From Macrophomina tecta (Eukaryota; Ascomycota; Dothideomycetes; Botryosphaeriales; Botryosphaeriaceae), in assembly GCA_024180945.1 (NCBI GenBank), contig JAKSGN010000020.1, positions 248,001 to 312,000 of the forward strand: DNA of 64,000 nt. Reading direction: 5' to 3'. The notes under the pieces are model-generated. The model searched no databases. It was not told the DNA's origin and saw nothing but the letters and a program-made list of their open reading frames with translations. A program made the translations under genes and the position numbers. Below are positions 1 through 11,400 of this stretch, piece after piece (the first letter of the stretch is position 1; each line of letters starts with the position of its first letter).

Positions 1-264
1 GTTAATTCAACTCACGGTCTTGGTTAGATGGGTCTCTTCACAGCCTGTCTTTTGCGAAGCGATTAGCGAGACAGTTGCTGGTCGAATTGATCATTGACCG
101 CAAATTCATGTATTCGTATTCCCGCACCAGTACAAGTGAAGGTAAAATCTTAAAAACGCCTGTCCGCAGTTGTGACCTATAAGTAAACAAGTCGCCTCTC
201 TTTGCTGGTATTCAATTCGATACGTGCTCCTACTGACTCGACTTGGACGCATACGCACGCTCGT
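1..264. other. Flank / SEC17 3' region
   Basis: No gene is seen. This stretch lies downstream of the SEC17 stop codon and probably holds its 3' untranslated region. Confidence 0.6.
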
Positions 265-1366
265 TTACGAGAAATCTTCCTCCTGCTTCTCAATGTTGTT
301 CTTCACGCGCAGGAGAAGAGTCGTCTTCCACTTGTCTAGCTTTGACAGCTGGTCAAACTGGAACAACTTCTCCGAGAAAAGCTCCTGGTCCCCAGCCTCA
401 ACAGCCTCAGCCAAGTCATTCAGAAGCATGCTCTCGCGCGTAGAGGCGAAAGTGTGATCAAGATCGTTGTAGCTCTCCAGCGCCCGCCTGCAGCCAACCA
501 TATCCTGCAGAGAGTCAGTTCTATGTTTTTATCACGGGAGTTGAAGTAATGCTTACATTGGTCGCCAAGTGGCTGATACCAGCCTTCAGCAGGTACTCCT
601 TGACCGACCATTTCATGAGGTTGTTATTAATGCTGGACTTCGCAACGCGCTCGAAGTTCTCAATCGCCTTGTAATAGTCGCCCTCAAGAGCTGCGAGATC
701 GCCGACTTTGAGGAAAAGCTTGTTTGCCAGTCTACCAGCATCATCAGTCGATATCAAGGTCGATGCCGTGATCCAATTCACTTACGCTTCTGCGTTGTCC
801 TGCTCGTACCAGCCGGCAGCAGTCTCATACGCCTCCATGGCACGCTTCTGGTCTCCGAGCTCCACCTCAAACAACTCCGCAATGTTCTGCTTCCACGTAG
901 CTGCTCGCCTGAAGTTGCCCTTCAGAGTATAATGGTTGATTGCCTGCTCAAGACAGCGCGCAGCGTCCTCGGGGTCCGTCTTTCTGTACGTCTTGAAAGC
1001 CTCGGTGAGAGTATTGGCCGCATCGTCGGGCTCGTTTAGATTAGTCTGCTGGATCGCGGCGGCGCGCTCGAATGCCAGACCGGCTTCCTTGCCTGCGGAG
1101 AGAATTGCTCAGTATTTCACGGTGTGCAAAAAAGAGATGCGGGGCTCGAACGGACCTTGCTTCTGCATTCTGAAGGCGTTCGCCGCCTGAATATAGAGCT
1201 CTGCCGCATTCTCGTACTTCTCAGTGCGGCCGCCGAACAAGCTGAAGCCTGACCCTGCTGAGGAAACAGCCTTCTCCGCCTGTAAAGAGCTGTCAGTATG
1301 CGCCAAGTTGGGCCTGGGTTGGGCTGTTACCTTCTGGAGCAGAGCGCGTGGGTCTTGCGAGGCCAT
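265..1366 (-). CDS. SEC17: Vesicular-fusion protein Sec17 (alpha-SNAP)
   Basis: Alpha-SNAP is the adaptor that recruits the NSF/Sec18 ATPase to assembled SNARE complexes so that they can be taken apart after membrane fusion. Five exons are read on the minus strand: 1366-1331, 1279-1156, 1092-786, 731-557 and 504-265, joining in frame to 293 aa, the usual alpha-SNAP length (about 292). The N-terminus MASQDPRALLQK runs into the family hallmark GFSLFGGRTEKYENAAELY. The TPR-like helical body includes NKLFLKVGDLAALEGDYYKA, and the C-terminus LSKLDKWKTTLLLRVKNNIE is the conserved Sec18-stimulating end. All introns are 48-62 nt with GT-AG ends and CTGAC-like branch points. Its start is about 400 bp from the divergently oriented gatC-like gene, so the two may share a promoter. 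Identity is certain; exon edges are very probable. Confidence 0.95.
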
Positions 1367-1768
1367 GATGTGTCGAAGGTGTCGTGCGGGGGGGTTGGAC
1401 AGTCTATCGAGTGGGATAGCCTATGGTATTATCTGGTAGGTGGTGGCAGGCGGACTTTGTGCGTGCGTGGCTTTGAGGGGCGGTGTTGTTTCTTGGAACC
1501 ATTACGAGGCAGCGGCGTCGCCAGCCCACCTGCTCCCGACGAGCGAGGCCTTATCGATAAGAACCCTCGCTTTCGGGCATGCGCGGACTTCATCTCATCC
1601 AGGACATCATGAACATCACTGCTGCACACTCTCGTATTCACAGCGCGCAAGTATCTGTTGCTTGTTACCCTTTGGTAAGCATGAAGTTTCGTTGTACAGG
1701 CCACATGCTGCCTCTCCAAGAGCACAGAATCTGACGTAACGTGCAGGTTCACATCCGCGCGCAGCACT

Positions 1769-2359
1769 ATGTCCAGAATACTCACCGCCGCGCATAGCGC
1801 ACGACATGTCAAAAGTCTCCTTCAGCGGCAATTGCGAAATCCTGCAGTTGATAGAATTTGTCTCCGATATTCATCGTCAATTGTAACCGCCGAAGAAGTC
1901 GAGTCGATCCTCTCCAAGCCAACATGGTCCGTAAAGGCCCTCCTTCCCTCCGACGCTCAGTCCGCCGATGCGCCCATAATCACCCACGCCCAACTAAGAC
2001 ATTTGTTGAAACTCTCCGCGCTACCTGAGCCTAAAGATGAAGAAGAACAATCGAAAATTTTGAAGACACTCCGGTCACAACTACATTTCGTGCGAGCTAT
2101 CCAGGAAGTGGACACTAAAGGCGTGTCCCCCCTTCGCGCCATCCGAGATGAGACACAAGCGGCTGAAGAAGAGACGAGGATATCACTTGACTCGGTTAAA
2201 GAGGCGTTGGCGCAAGAAGTGGTGCGTGGGAAACACTACAAGAGAATACAAAGGAAAGAAGGCCCCGTTGATACCAAGGGTGCTGAGGACTGGGATGTGA
2301 TGGGTCACGCGGAGCGCAAAGCGGGCAGGTACTTTGTGGTGGACAGTGGAAAGGCATGA
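1769..2359 (+). CDS. gta3: Mitochondrial Glu-tRNA(Gln) amidotransferase subunit C (GatC/Gta3-like)
   Basis: This is the small subunit of the GatCAB-type amidotransferase that converts misacylated Glu-tRNA(Gln) to Gln-tRNA(Gln) in mitochondria. It is a single exon of 196 aa. The first 40 or so residues are rich in Arg, Ser and Ala with no acidic residues, as in a mitochondrial presequence. Residues 50-125 match the fungal Gta3/GatC pattern: TWSVKALLP, then ITHAQLRHLLKLSALPEP and LRSQLHFVRAIQEVDTKGV, followed by PLRAIRDET. The GatC fold normally wraps GatA and GatB with this extended helix and loop. It is transcribed divergently from SEC17. The start at 1769 is the first ATG giving the presequence. 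Confidence in the family is high, based on the characteristic motifs alone. Confidence 0.85.
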   Translation: MSRILTAAHSARHVKSLLQRQLRNPAVDRICLRYSSSIVTAEEVESILSKPTWSVKALLPSDAQSADAPIITHAQLRHLLKLSALPEPKDEEEQSKILKTLRSQLHFVRAIQEVDTKGVSPLRAIRDETQAAEEETRISLDSVKEALAQEVVRGKHYKRIQRKEGPVDTKGAEDWDVMGHAERKAGRYFVVDSGKA

Positions 2360-2936
2360 AGGGGCTCAACCGAGAGGCTACTACCACCAGCCCATGCTCA
2401 TGCGATTACATGGTCAGCCTGATTGGTCTGCGCCTCTCATTGCGTGACCTAGCCAAGGACTTGACAAATCCAGCAAGGCTGCTTCCATATGCGCCTTCTT
2501 CCTTGGACTTCCCATGGGAAAAGAGCTTTTCCTGGCCTTGATGGTACAGTCTCAACGCGAGATCACATTACGACGAGCTTCGTCAACTGCAATGGCAAAA
2601 CCTGGTACTGGCATATTGCAGAGTCAGGTGAGCCAGAAGCGGAATTCCATTTTGAGAGACTCCCCTCGATCGAAGATTCTACACGTTCTAGCGCACAGAT
2701 TCCCTTTGTTTGAATTTTCAACCCCTCGTGTGTTGACCCACAATATTTGGCTCATTCAATTTTGTGTAGCCAATACTAAGAGAATTTGCTCACCATCCAT
2801 TCGTATCTCGATCAAGGTCATGCGCAAGGCCTCAATAGGACCACCGTTACAATCTTTTAGCCTTCCATATGGTTCGCAACGTAGTTCAAAGTCGTCAAGG
2901 CCAGGTTCAGAACGCCGTTATCTAGGAAATTTTGAC
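2360..2936. other. Convergent intergenic region, no gene seen
   Basis: This 577-bp stretch lies between the convergent gatC-like gene and the orphan gene at 2937-3662. Open frames here lack splice signals or recognisable motifs; it probably holds both 3' ends. Confidence 0.5.
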
Positions 2937-3662
2937 TCAATCAAACATCATGCCAACGCCAAAAAGATCGAAATCTCGCTCCAACTTCCGCTTCCGGCAG
3001 AGTTCCCGGGGCCTCCGACCGTCTGAAGTAGTACAGCATTCGCAAAAGGTACAAGCCTCCATCGGTACTAGGTCAGGTGTTCGAAGTCGCTCGATTCTTG
3101 GAGCAGGTGGAGGCGACGGGACACGGCCGGCATCACTTCCATTATTATAAGGCTTGGTTGCTATCTGTGTCCATGAACGGTACGGGCTTGGGCCAGGACA
3201 CTCTGCACCTAGCGCATTGGACATCTCCGAGCAAATCTTCTCACCCGGAAGTTCGACCGACCGCTGTAAGTGGTCTGGATACCCAGCCGTGTAAGTTGAG
3301 CCAGTCCGGACTGAGCGTAAACTCTGCACGTGCTGAAGCGAAGTGCGCAGTGCCGAGTAATGCTCATGGTCGAGAGTAGGACATGTCTGCAGCATGTTCG
3401 GGACCCTTTCGTCCCGTGCATACTCATGACCGTTCGTCATGTCTTGGGGAGGCTTCTCCCTTATAGAAAGCAAAGCCTTGGACGAGGTGGTCGTATATGG
3501 CGATGTACTTATGGTACCATCAGGATAAAGTTGAAAGTCAGACGACGGGGCGGCTTCTGAGCTTAAGTCGAGTTCAGGGAAAAGAGCATGGTCGTTGGAG
3601 AAGGTATAGAGCATGGATGGCTTAGGAGCCGGATACTGGAGCGACGGCGACAAGGAAGACAT
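2937..3662 (-). CDS. Orphan protein, low complexity with Cys-rich tail
   Basis: The frame is open for 344 codons back to 3971, but I place the start at 3662 (MSSLSPSLQYPAPKP, 241 aa) because a TATA-like box lies at 3859-3864 on this strand and a CCAAT box further upstream, both inside the longer frame. The protein is Ser/Pro/Thr-rich and mostly disordered. It has no signal peptide or membrane segment. The last 45 residues are the most structured part: a short cluster CTFCECC followed by a basic RRPRELCRKRKLERDFDLFG end. I do not recognise a family. The basic C-terminal run could be a nuclear localisation signal, but this is inference. Coding status is supported by the long frame, its composition and the well-placed promoter elements, not by homology. 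Confidence 0.5.
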   Translation of the reverse strand: MSSLSPSLQYPAPKPSMLYTFSNDHALFPELDLSSEAAPSSDFQLYPDGTISTSPYTTTSSKALLSIREKPPQDMTNGHEYARDERVPNMLQTCPTLDHEHYSALRTSLQHVQSLRSVRTGSTYTAGYPDHLQRSVELPGEKICSEMSNALGAECPGPSPYRSWTQIATKPYNNGSDAGRVPSPPPAPRIERLRTPDLVPMEACTFCECCTTSDGRRPRELCRKRKLERDFDLFGVGMMFD

Positions 3663-3858
3663 GGGACACGCCGGCGACAGGCAGGGCCCGAAGGATAAAG
3701 GCAGAGCGACAGTAAAGGTGATCCAAGAGGTCGAATAGGTTTTGGTCACCAAAAAGGAACCTTTATTGAAGAAGATGTAGTCTAGGCTAATGGGTGTAGC
3801 CAAGGTGAGCAGAGGAGGGAGAAATGGAGGAAGAGGAGGGCTGAGGGGGCCCGCTGGG

Positions 3859-3864
3859 TTTATA
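3859..3864 (-). promoter_or_regulatory. TATA-like box of the orphan gene
   Basis: TATAAA is read on the minus strand about 200 bp upstream of the chosen ATG at 3662. A CCAAT motif lies about 85 bp further upstream on the same strand, near 3944-3950. Confidence 0.4.
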
Positions 3865-3971
3865 AGGCAAGTAGCGAGGCCTGGTCTTGGCGGCCTCCCG
3901 CTGCGGCACCTCCTACCCTCTACCCACCCCGCCCGCGTCTGGCACTGATTGGCCCTACTACGTTTGGTCAC

Positions 3972-4679
3972 TCCGGACTCCAGAAGGCAGCGAAAGTGCT
4001 GTGGAAGGCTTCAGGGACTACAGGAAGACTCGTCTGATTGGGCAGAAACCTTGAAGGGACGCTTCCTGCGTCCCGAAGGAGTCAGCCTGTTTATTGGGCA
4101 AGCAGGCCAACCACGGCGACAACAAGCGTACAGAACGCTCTTTGACCTAAACAACCCCGATGCATCGATTGATTGAAGTTCTTTCTCGACAATGCAGCTG
4201 CCCGGGCACTTGTGCAACAGGCAGGTGCAAGTAGAGGGTGGACGGCCAGCAAGGTAATCTGGCGGTGACCTTACGGTCGTACTCAGATGTTAATATTCGG
4301 TATGAGTATTCAGGATAGCGTCGCCAGGATGCGTATCACAATACCGGGCCTGTACGGCCATGTATGGTGGTAGTTTAGTGAGGTGCGTAATGGGAGGAGA
4401 CGGTGGATGGGTGAGGTGGGAGTCAAACAGGAAGTTCGACTCCGTCAGCTGACCACGCCTCCCTAGTCCCTTCATTGCTTGATATGTACAACTGACAGTA
4501 TTGGTCTCAGCGTTTCTCGGGGGGACATTTGCGCATGTTCTCCGGGAAGCGTCACATTACTGGAAGACGTCGTTATCACGAAACACGTGACTCATGAGAT
4601 CGATGTGCGGTCTGCTTGAAGAGGGGAATTGAGGTATGAATATGCACTTGTTACCGCTGCCATTAACTCTCTTCTTTGT
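3972..4679. other. Intergenic region, no gene seen
   Basis: About 700 bp between the orphan gene promoter and the end of the small membrane protein gene. Short frames occur on both strands without motifs or coherent splice sites. Confidence 0.45.
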
Positions 4680-5190
4680 TTAAGTTGAGCTATCTCCTGG
4701 TTTCGATATAGATTGTGACTGCTCCAGAGGTCTGGGCAGGTCGTTTTGGGGTTGCTTTGCATCAGTGTTTGCTTTGCTGCCTGGCCAGGCTAAGCCCCAG
4801 CTTTTGAACCAAGATCCTGAGCCTGAGGCACCATCGGAGGTGATAGCTTGCTGCTTAGCCGATGTAAGTACGGCTTCCGGGGGCTCGGGTTTGGTGCTGC
4901 TTGCTACGGAGCCCTTCTTTGTGGGCTCTTGCGGTGTGCCCGACTCCTGATTGCTACTTTTATTTCTCAGCTTTGGAACACTTCGGCCATCAATGTGGAC
5001 GCACTGTTGCTTCTCAAAGGTCTTCTCTTTTTGCTCTTGTTGTTCCTTAAAAGCCGGCTCGATGACATACAGGCCTTCGAAGTCCTATCAGCATTCATGC
5101 ATTTGACCTAAGGGTGGCGAGGATATTACCGTTGAATATTCCAACACCAGTGACTATGATGAGAGGTATGATCGTATTTAGTCTCGACAT
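4680..5190 (-). CDS. Small single-TM membrane protein, two exons
   Basis: No single open frame shows this gene; it appears only after splicing. Exon 1 (5190-5130) encodes MSRLNTIIPLIIVTGVGIFN, and exon 2 (5074-4680) continues GLYVIEPAFKEQQEQKEKTF, giving 151 aa. The 55-nt intron starts GTAATA and ends GAAG, with a TGCTGAT branch site. Residues 6-25 form one hydrophobic segment. The rest is a soluble, Lys/Gln/Ser-rich tail with a short aromatic patch (GSGSWFKSWGLAWPGS) near residue 107. An upstream in-frame ATG at 5229 would add 13 residues (MPPTTSHNRKHAN). The layout resembles small mitochondrial inner-membrane or ER-anchored proteins, but I cannot name a family. It is divergent from MUS7, with starts only about 240 bp apart. 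The stop-free 131-codon exon and clean splice phase are the evidence for coding. Confidence 0.6.
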
Positions 5191-5431
5191 GTTGGCGTGC
5201 TTCCTGTTATGGCTTGTGGTTGGAGGCATGATGACGCCTTCGAAAAACGGAAGTGTCTGTCTTAGTCAGCAGAGCTTATCGATAACGCACTCGTGCGACG
5301 CGTTCTCGCGTCGCGCGTCACCCCGGCGCGGCTTTACCTTTGTTGTCGCCTCCGGCTGCTGTACGACGGCACAACCCTTCCGCCCGGCTCTACACCTTTT
5401 CGCGAGCCAACCGCTATGCTAATAGGTCTCC
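5191..5431. promoter_or_regulatory. Compact bidirectional promoter region
   Basis: This 241-bp stretch separates the starts of the divergent small membrane protein gene and MUS7. No TATA box stands out. It must hold both promoters and 5' leaders. Confidence 0.45.
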
Positions 5432-8400
5432 ATGTCGGATTGGCGGATCAGAGGCTATGTCCAGGACTCAGATGAGGAGGACGACCTCGATCTCGACGAT
5501 ACCTACGCTCCCAAGTCGCCAGAGACTAGGACAGCACACACTGGAAGTGCAGAGGCGGTCACAACTCTCCACCTGGGTCGCCGACACGAAGTAGAAGATC
5601 CAGTCGCGATTCCCCCTGGTAGTCAGGATGAGCTCGCCTTGGACAGCTCGCAGAATGCGTTTCTCACTCGAGCCACACCTCATGCGGATGCCGTGCATGC
5701 AAAGAGCACGTCGACTGCGGACGAAACCAGCACTGCTTCGCAAATTGCGTCACTGCCGCAGCGTATCGCAGACGGCTTCAACTATGGAGCACCCGCCTCT
5801 TCGATCGAGATTCCTTTCGCCGGCCACCCCACTTCAGAGGCTCCAACGGCAAGCTCCACGAATGCTTTATCCCGGAAATTCCTCGCAACCCAGCTTTTTT
5901 CGGACCAGCAGTTGACCTCCACCCCCGGACACGCTCGGCAAGGCCAATCATCGAGACCGGCCACCCCTACTTTGCAAGAAAACGATCTGGATGAGTTGCA
6001 ACAAGATTGGCCAGGTCAGAATGGACAGATATCTGCACTATCTAGTCCCCTCAGTGAGGCCCGATCTGACATTGAACCTCCCGATTGGATGCCGTCATCT
6101 CCTCCATTAGCTGCAATACGAAGGGATATGCCACATGGCTCTACCGGAATGGGTCGCCAGTCAGTCCAGGTCGTTATATCACGCCAAGAACCTCGACTCG
6201 ACCAGGAAGCATTTGATAAACTGGACGATGCAGAGAAGACCAGGTTACGACGAGCTCTTAGAAAAAGAAACCCTATACAGCTCCACCCTTACCTTCTCGA
6301 GGCAGAAACCTATCGACAGAACCTCAAGGCAAGGGGTTTGAAGCCAGTGATGGAGCACCATAGGCAACATGAGAAACAACCCGAGAGACGTCACGGGAGA
6401 CACGAGGAAAAGAACGTCGGGGACTCTCAGGAACTCGACTCGCAAGACAGGGAATTTGTGATGGACGACACCCAGTCGAGCAGTGTACGGCAAGGCTCTC
6501 CGCTCAACCTCTCGTCCTCGCCGCCTCAGTTCAATCGCACTACTTCGCGTTCGCAAAGTCCAGAGTCTCGGCCAGACATAATCTCGGGGAATGCTGCCAT
6601 TGAAGAGGATGATGACGAGTTCCCCGAGCTGAGCGTTCTTTTACAAAGGAAACACGACGGAAGCATCCAAAAAGGCTTCAAGCGCCGGAAGACCCTACAT
6701 ACTTTTTCAAAGAACCGAACACTTAACAGAACTAGCTCACTTCGGCAATCGCCGCACACTCATCTATCTAATCGTGTGCAGCAAGCCCGTGCGTTCGAGA
6801 TCCCACCATCTCCTCCCGCCTCAGAGGCCCCTCAATTGCATGATCAAGCGCCTCAGATGCCCCGTGTACCGCCGCGATTGCAGCTCCTATCCCCAACTAA
6901 GATCCCGCAACCTTTGACTCCGGTCATGTCCTCTACAAGAAGGCAGCATTTGGCAAGAATAGTCGACTCAGATACAGATGATGAACCACCAATCAGCACG
7001 GCTCGGCAACGAGGCCTTCAACGGACTCACTCACTCACTGTCCTTTCTTCGGAATCGTCTTCTGAAATCGGCGAAGATGAAGACAGAGAGCTGCAACAGG
7101 CGAAAAAAAGAATCAAGGGGGTGCTCCCTGCGTCATGGTTGAGACTCGATAGACAGGCGCAGGCAAATAAGAAGCATCTTGCGTATCCTCCGCGCCCACG
7201 GCAAGTATCCGAAGCTTCCACAGGACCAAATACTGCGCCTCCTAATCTTTCCTCACGCCGCGCTAGCCCATCCCCGGCTAGGAGGATGGATGGTCACCGA
7301 GATCCGATAGTGATTGATGATGATGACCATGGCGAATCAGACGTGGACTCCTCCTCCACAGTGACTGCGACAAAGCAGTGCGACCTAAATCTAGAGCTCG
7401 GGTTTGCTGATAGTCACGAAAGCTTGGGTGACTATGAGGTCCAAGAACACGACTGGGTGGCCCCAATGCTGCCTTCAGGATCTCGTCATATTACCTCGAA
7501 AAGGGCGAAGGGAAAGACGCAGATGAAGATGACTAATGATGTTCCTTGCTCTGTAAAACGACCTCGGCTTGACAGCTTCGACAGGCCTGCACGAAACGGG
7601 ATTGATCGAGCTGAAGCGTCAAACCGAAGATCGAAAACGAGGGGACAACGGCATCGCCAACCTAAATTCAAGCCGCCAACCCTCAGCATCCTTGATGCGC
7701 CTGAGCTCAATATCTCAGGGGCAGTGCAAATTCCGCAGTTCTTAAGGATTGCCGCCCGGCAAGCGCGTCGACAACCGAACAAGGGTAGACATAGTCCTAC
7801 GAACAAACACATCAGGCTACGGACTGAGGCTGACACCGAGGATGCCAACTCGACGCTGCGCGATTGGCGCGCCGGCAAGGTCAAGCGTTCGGCGCGATAC
7901 AGCGATGACGATGCTCGCCCGCCCTTGTCTGACCGGGTTGCCAACCAACAAGGCTTATTACACCAGCGGAAGCTACCCGAGCCTCAGAAGTTAAACGACA
8001 GAGATCCCCAGAGAAGACTTAATGCGTCGATGACTTCGGAGTCTGTCAGCCGAAAACGCCAACCCCGAATGCGTCAGATCAAGCTCAACACGGTTACCAA
8101 ACCAAGAGAGACCTCTCCAACGCATTCATCAAAGTCGGGGAAGCGAGAATTGGCTGTGAGCATTGCCCATAGACCCGCTCTTCAAAAGCCGAGGGCAAGA
8201 CAGCCTGAGTACAGAACTGCTCAACTGGAAAGGCCTGAAAACGAGTATGAGACCAGGAATCGAGCTGCAGTGTTCCGTAGGAAGCTTAGCCAGCTGGACC
8301 GTGCGTACGCCACGGCCACCCAGCTTCAGTTTCGAGACGCTTGGATTGGTAGAAGTCGAAATCCTCGTCTGCAGCGGTTTCTTGAGGATGAAGATGAAGT

Positions 8401-11400
8401 AGTACCTTTACCCCTTCCTAGCCCATCGCCCGCCGGAATCGTTGCAGGTGTCGAGACGGATGTGACACAACCTGGGGCCAAGCCGAGGCGAAAACTGAAA
8501 ACGAAGGTGCAGCGCGTCGACGTAGAGGCACGTGAATACAGGCAGCCGAGTGATCCTCTGCCTGCCGTGCAGGAGAATTCTTCTACCACGTCAGACCGTT
8601 CGGTGGAGGTAGAGTCTCCACGACTGCAAGGACTCGCCGGTTTTGGGGCCCGTTATTCAACAGACTTCGATGTCTCGCCATTGTGGTCCGGCACTTTCTT
8701 TCATGAAAGTACCATGATAGGCAGCGGGGAGTTCCAACAGGCCCTGACCGTCAGTAGACGTGATCTGAACATCCCGAATGGTCTCATCAGCTTCGATCAT
8801 AACGGGACTGTATTTCGATGGGGTGCTTGGACAGAAGATGTGGCGTCAGAAATGGCCTCACTTTTGTCGTCGACTGTTTCCCGCTTGGAGTCCTCTCAAG
8901 CCCCTGTCAATGATGCAGCGTCAGAGGCGGATCTGGCAATGGCTCTCGTTGACTATGTCTGTCTCCTGAGAAATGTTGTGCGGTATTTATCGGTGCATGT
9001 ATATTTTCTGGATCCCGTGGATCGCCGCTCATTCGTCGCCAGGATGCAGACTATTCTGGAATCCCCCAGTAGCAACGCTCTGAGAGACCTTTCTAGCATT
9101 TCGGGCGACGTGTTCTCGACCAACAGCACTGGAAGAACGCGACTTCGGGCTCCCATGATGATCCTGCTGATCGTGCACCAAGTTGCTCAGATAGCTGAAT
9201 ATCCAGAAGTTGACCCTCCCATGAGACAGAGCTTAAATGTGCTCTTCAAGGCCCTCATCAAGCCTGCTTTACAGTTGGTGGTGCGGAAAGGCATGGGTGA
9301 GCTTCGTGGATACATCGATGAAAACCGCCGGTATACCACTCGGGAGCAAGGTATTCGCGAAGATCGACTGGCTGTCGAAAGTCTGGTGATGACCTATCAC
9401 TTGCTTCGTACTCGCCAGTTGCCACAGTGGTCATTCTGGGATCTTGTGAAGGAAGAGTGTTGCCATTCTATATCAAGGATCAGCCACATCCAGTCGTTCG
9501 AACGCGTGTGGTATGACATCTTTGCTTTATTACCGTACCTGGAGATCGATTCCACTGGTCTCATCAAAACAGGTGAGCGATTACAGTTCGTTCAGGGCGA
9601 TTGGTCTTTGGTAGTGCCGTTGCTTCATCGACTGTTTGTGCTGTATCCAGAGTCCGCCAAACTGAACGAAACTTCCGTCAACGTCTACCTGCGGTCTTGT
9701 CTTACGAGATGTTACAACCTCATTCGCAGTTGGGGTTGGAAACAGTGCGATCTGTTGCTCACTACAGTCTTTGACTTCTTTTCGCGGCGGGGTTTCCAAA
9801 ACCTACAGCATGAAGAAAGTAAGGGTTCTCCACGCTTCCTGGAAGACCTCAACTACCATCCAGATCTTGGGATCCGGCCGGACGACCGGGCATTTCACAT
9901 ATTCTTAAAGACTTTGGGCGTTGGCCTCAAAAGCTTAAGACATATCTGCACCCCGAAACAGATCCAAAACATCGCATGGAGACTTGTACCGAATCACCGG
10001 AGAACGTACCACAAAGAGGAAGATCTTCATCACGAAGACCTAGACGGATTACGAAATCAGCATGATCTTCTTTGCACTTTGTACTGGGCATCGCCTCCGG
10101 GATTCCGCCCTCGGTTAACATCTCTCCGGGATCTTGTGGATCAAACCCGATCACATCGAGAAGTCTGTCGTCTTAGCGTGCGCGCTTGGTTGAATCTGGC
10201 CAGATTTCAGATCTCAACTGACGAAGGGATAGAAGCTCTGGATCCGTTCGCAGATTGGTTCAAGGAAATCATCTCCCAGAATCTTGTCCAGTACAAACTG
10301 GCGAGGTTTGAAGCAGAAAGCCAATACGAAGCTGTGCGGTCATCTGGCAATGAGGCCATTTCGTCAGAGCATCTTCAATTGACTATCAAGAACAATCAAG
10401 CCCAGATACTGGCCACCATTGGGGACGCTGTCTATAGCATGAACGCAGTCATAAAGGTATCTCATGGCACAGAATACGCCGCATCACTACTGCGCGGTTC
10501 TTCTATCGCCGAAATCTTTAAAGTGTTCGACACAAGGAATTTGCAGGCGGGCAAACTCATTACCGAGGTCTTACAGATTTTCCAAGTCTACCTGGAACTC
10601 CTCCGAAGAAATGAACCGGCTGCAGAGAGTCAGCAGACCAGCGAAGACAGTCAGGATTATGGAGAGGGATTCAGCCTCGAGGATATCGAACCGACGGCGA
10701 ACAACAATGCCACTGTGACAGATACGTCAGTGGATTTTATCCACGACTCAGTCTGGCAGCTAGTTTCCAGCTGTTTTGGAGCCGAGTCTCCGCCAGATGA
10801 TACCCTGCTCATGGCTGCTGTCGAGACATGGAGCACCATTTCCCGGCTTCTGGTGCGAAAGGGCCTGAGGGAATGGAGTAACTTCCTGGATTCGTACAAC
10901 GTCTATTCTTGGCGGCAGTTGCAAGACACCGAGCAAACGCGCAAATACACTGCTCTCTTCATGTCCACCGTCTTGGCTCACGATTCCAGCAGCTACGAGA
11001 ACAACAAGGATGATATGCTGTGGTCTTGGTTCACATCGCTGGTCGAACGGGAGTCTATGCTGAAGTTCCAACATCGCCTTACAACAAGCCTCATCAACAG
11101 AGCTCCGGGCCATCCGCTCTTCAGGAACCTGCCATTCTTGAGGAATCCCAAGACAGGCAAATTCGAAATTAAACTGTCTGAATTCCGTGAGAGACGCCTA
11201 GGACTGATTTCAAGTGTCCTGGCCAACATGCGGGATGACTACGAAGCTGCGATGCAGATGGGTAACAGAAATCTTCCAGGCCTGCGCAGAGAATACACCG
11301 GACTCCTCAAACAACTTATGACAACCATGAAGAAGAACTACCAGGACCTTGGGCAACAATCTCGCGGCAAAAGCGCATACGTAGAGTTTGTCCAAAGTGT

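Noticed and set aside
1130..1155. A sequence resembling a tRNA T-arm (GTTCGAGCC on the minus strand)
   Set aside because: It lies inside a SEC17 intron of about 63 nt, too short for a tRNA, with no matching acceptor stem or anticodon arm.
2514..3026. A 170-codon plus-strand frame
   Set aside because: It overlaps the 3' end of the better supported orphan gene on the minus strand and has no recognisable features.
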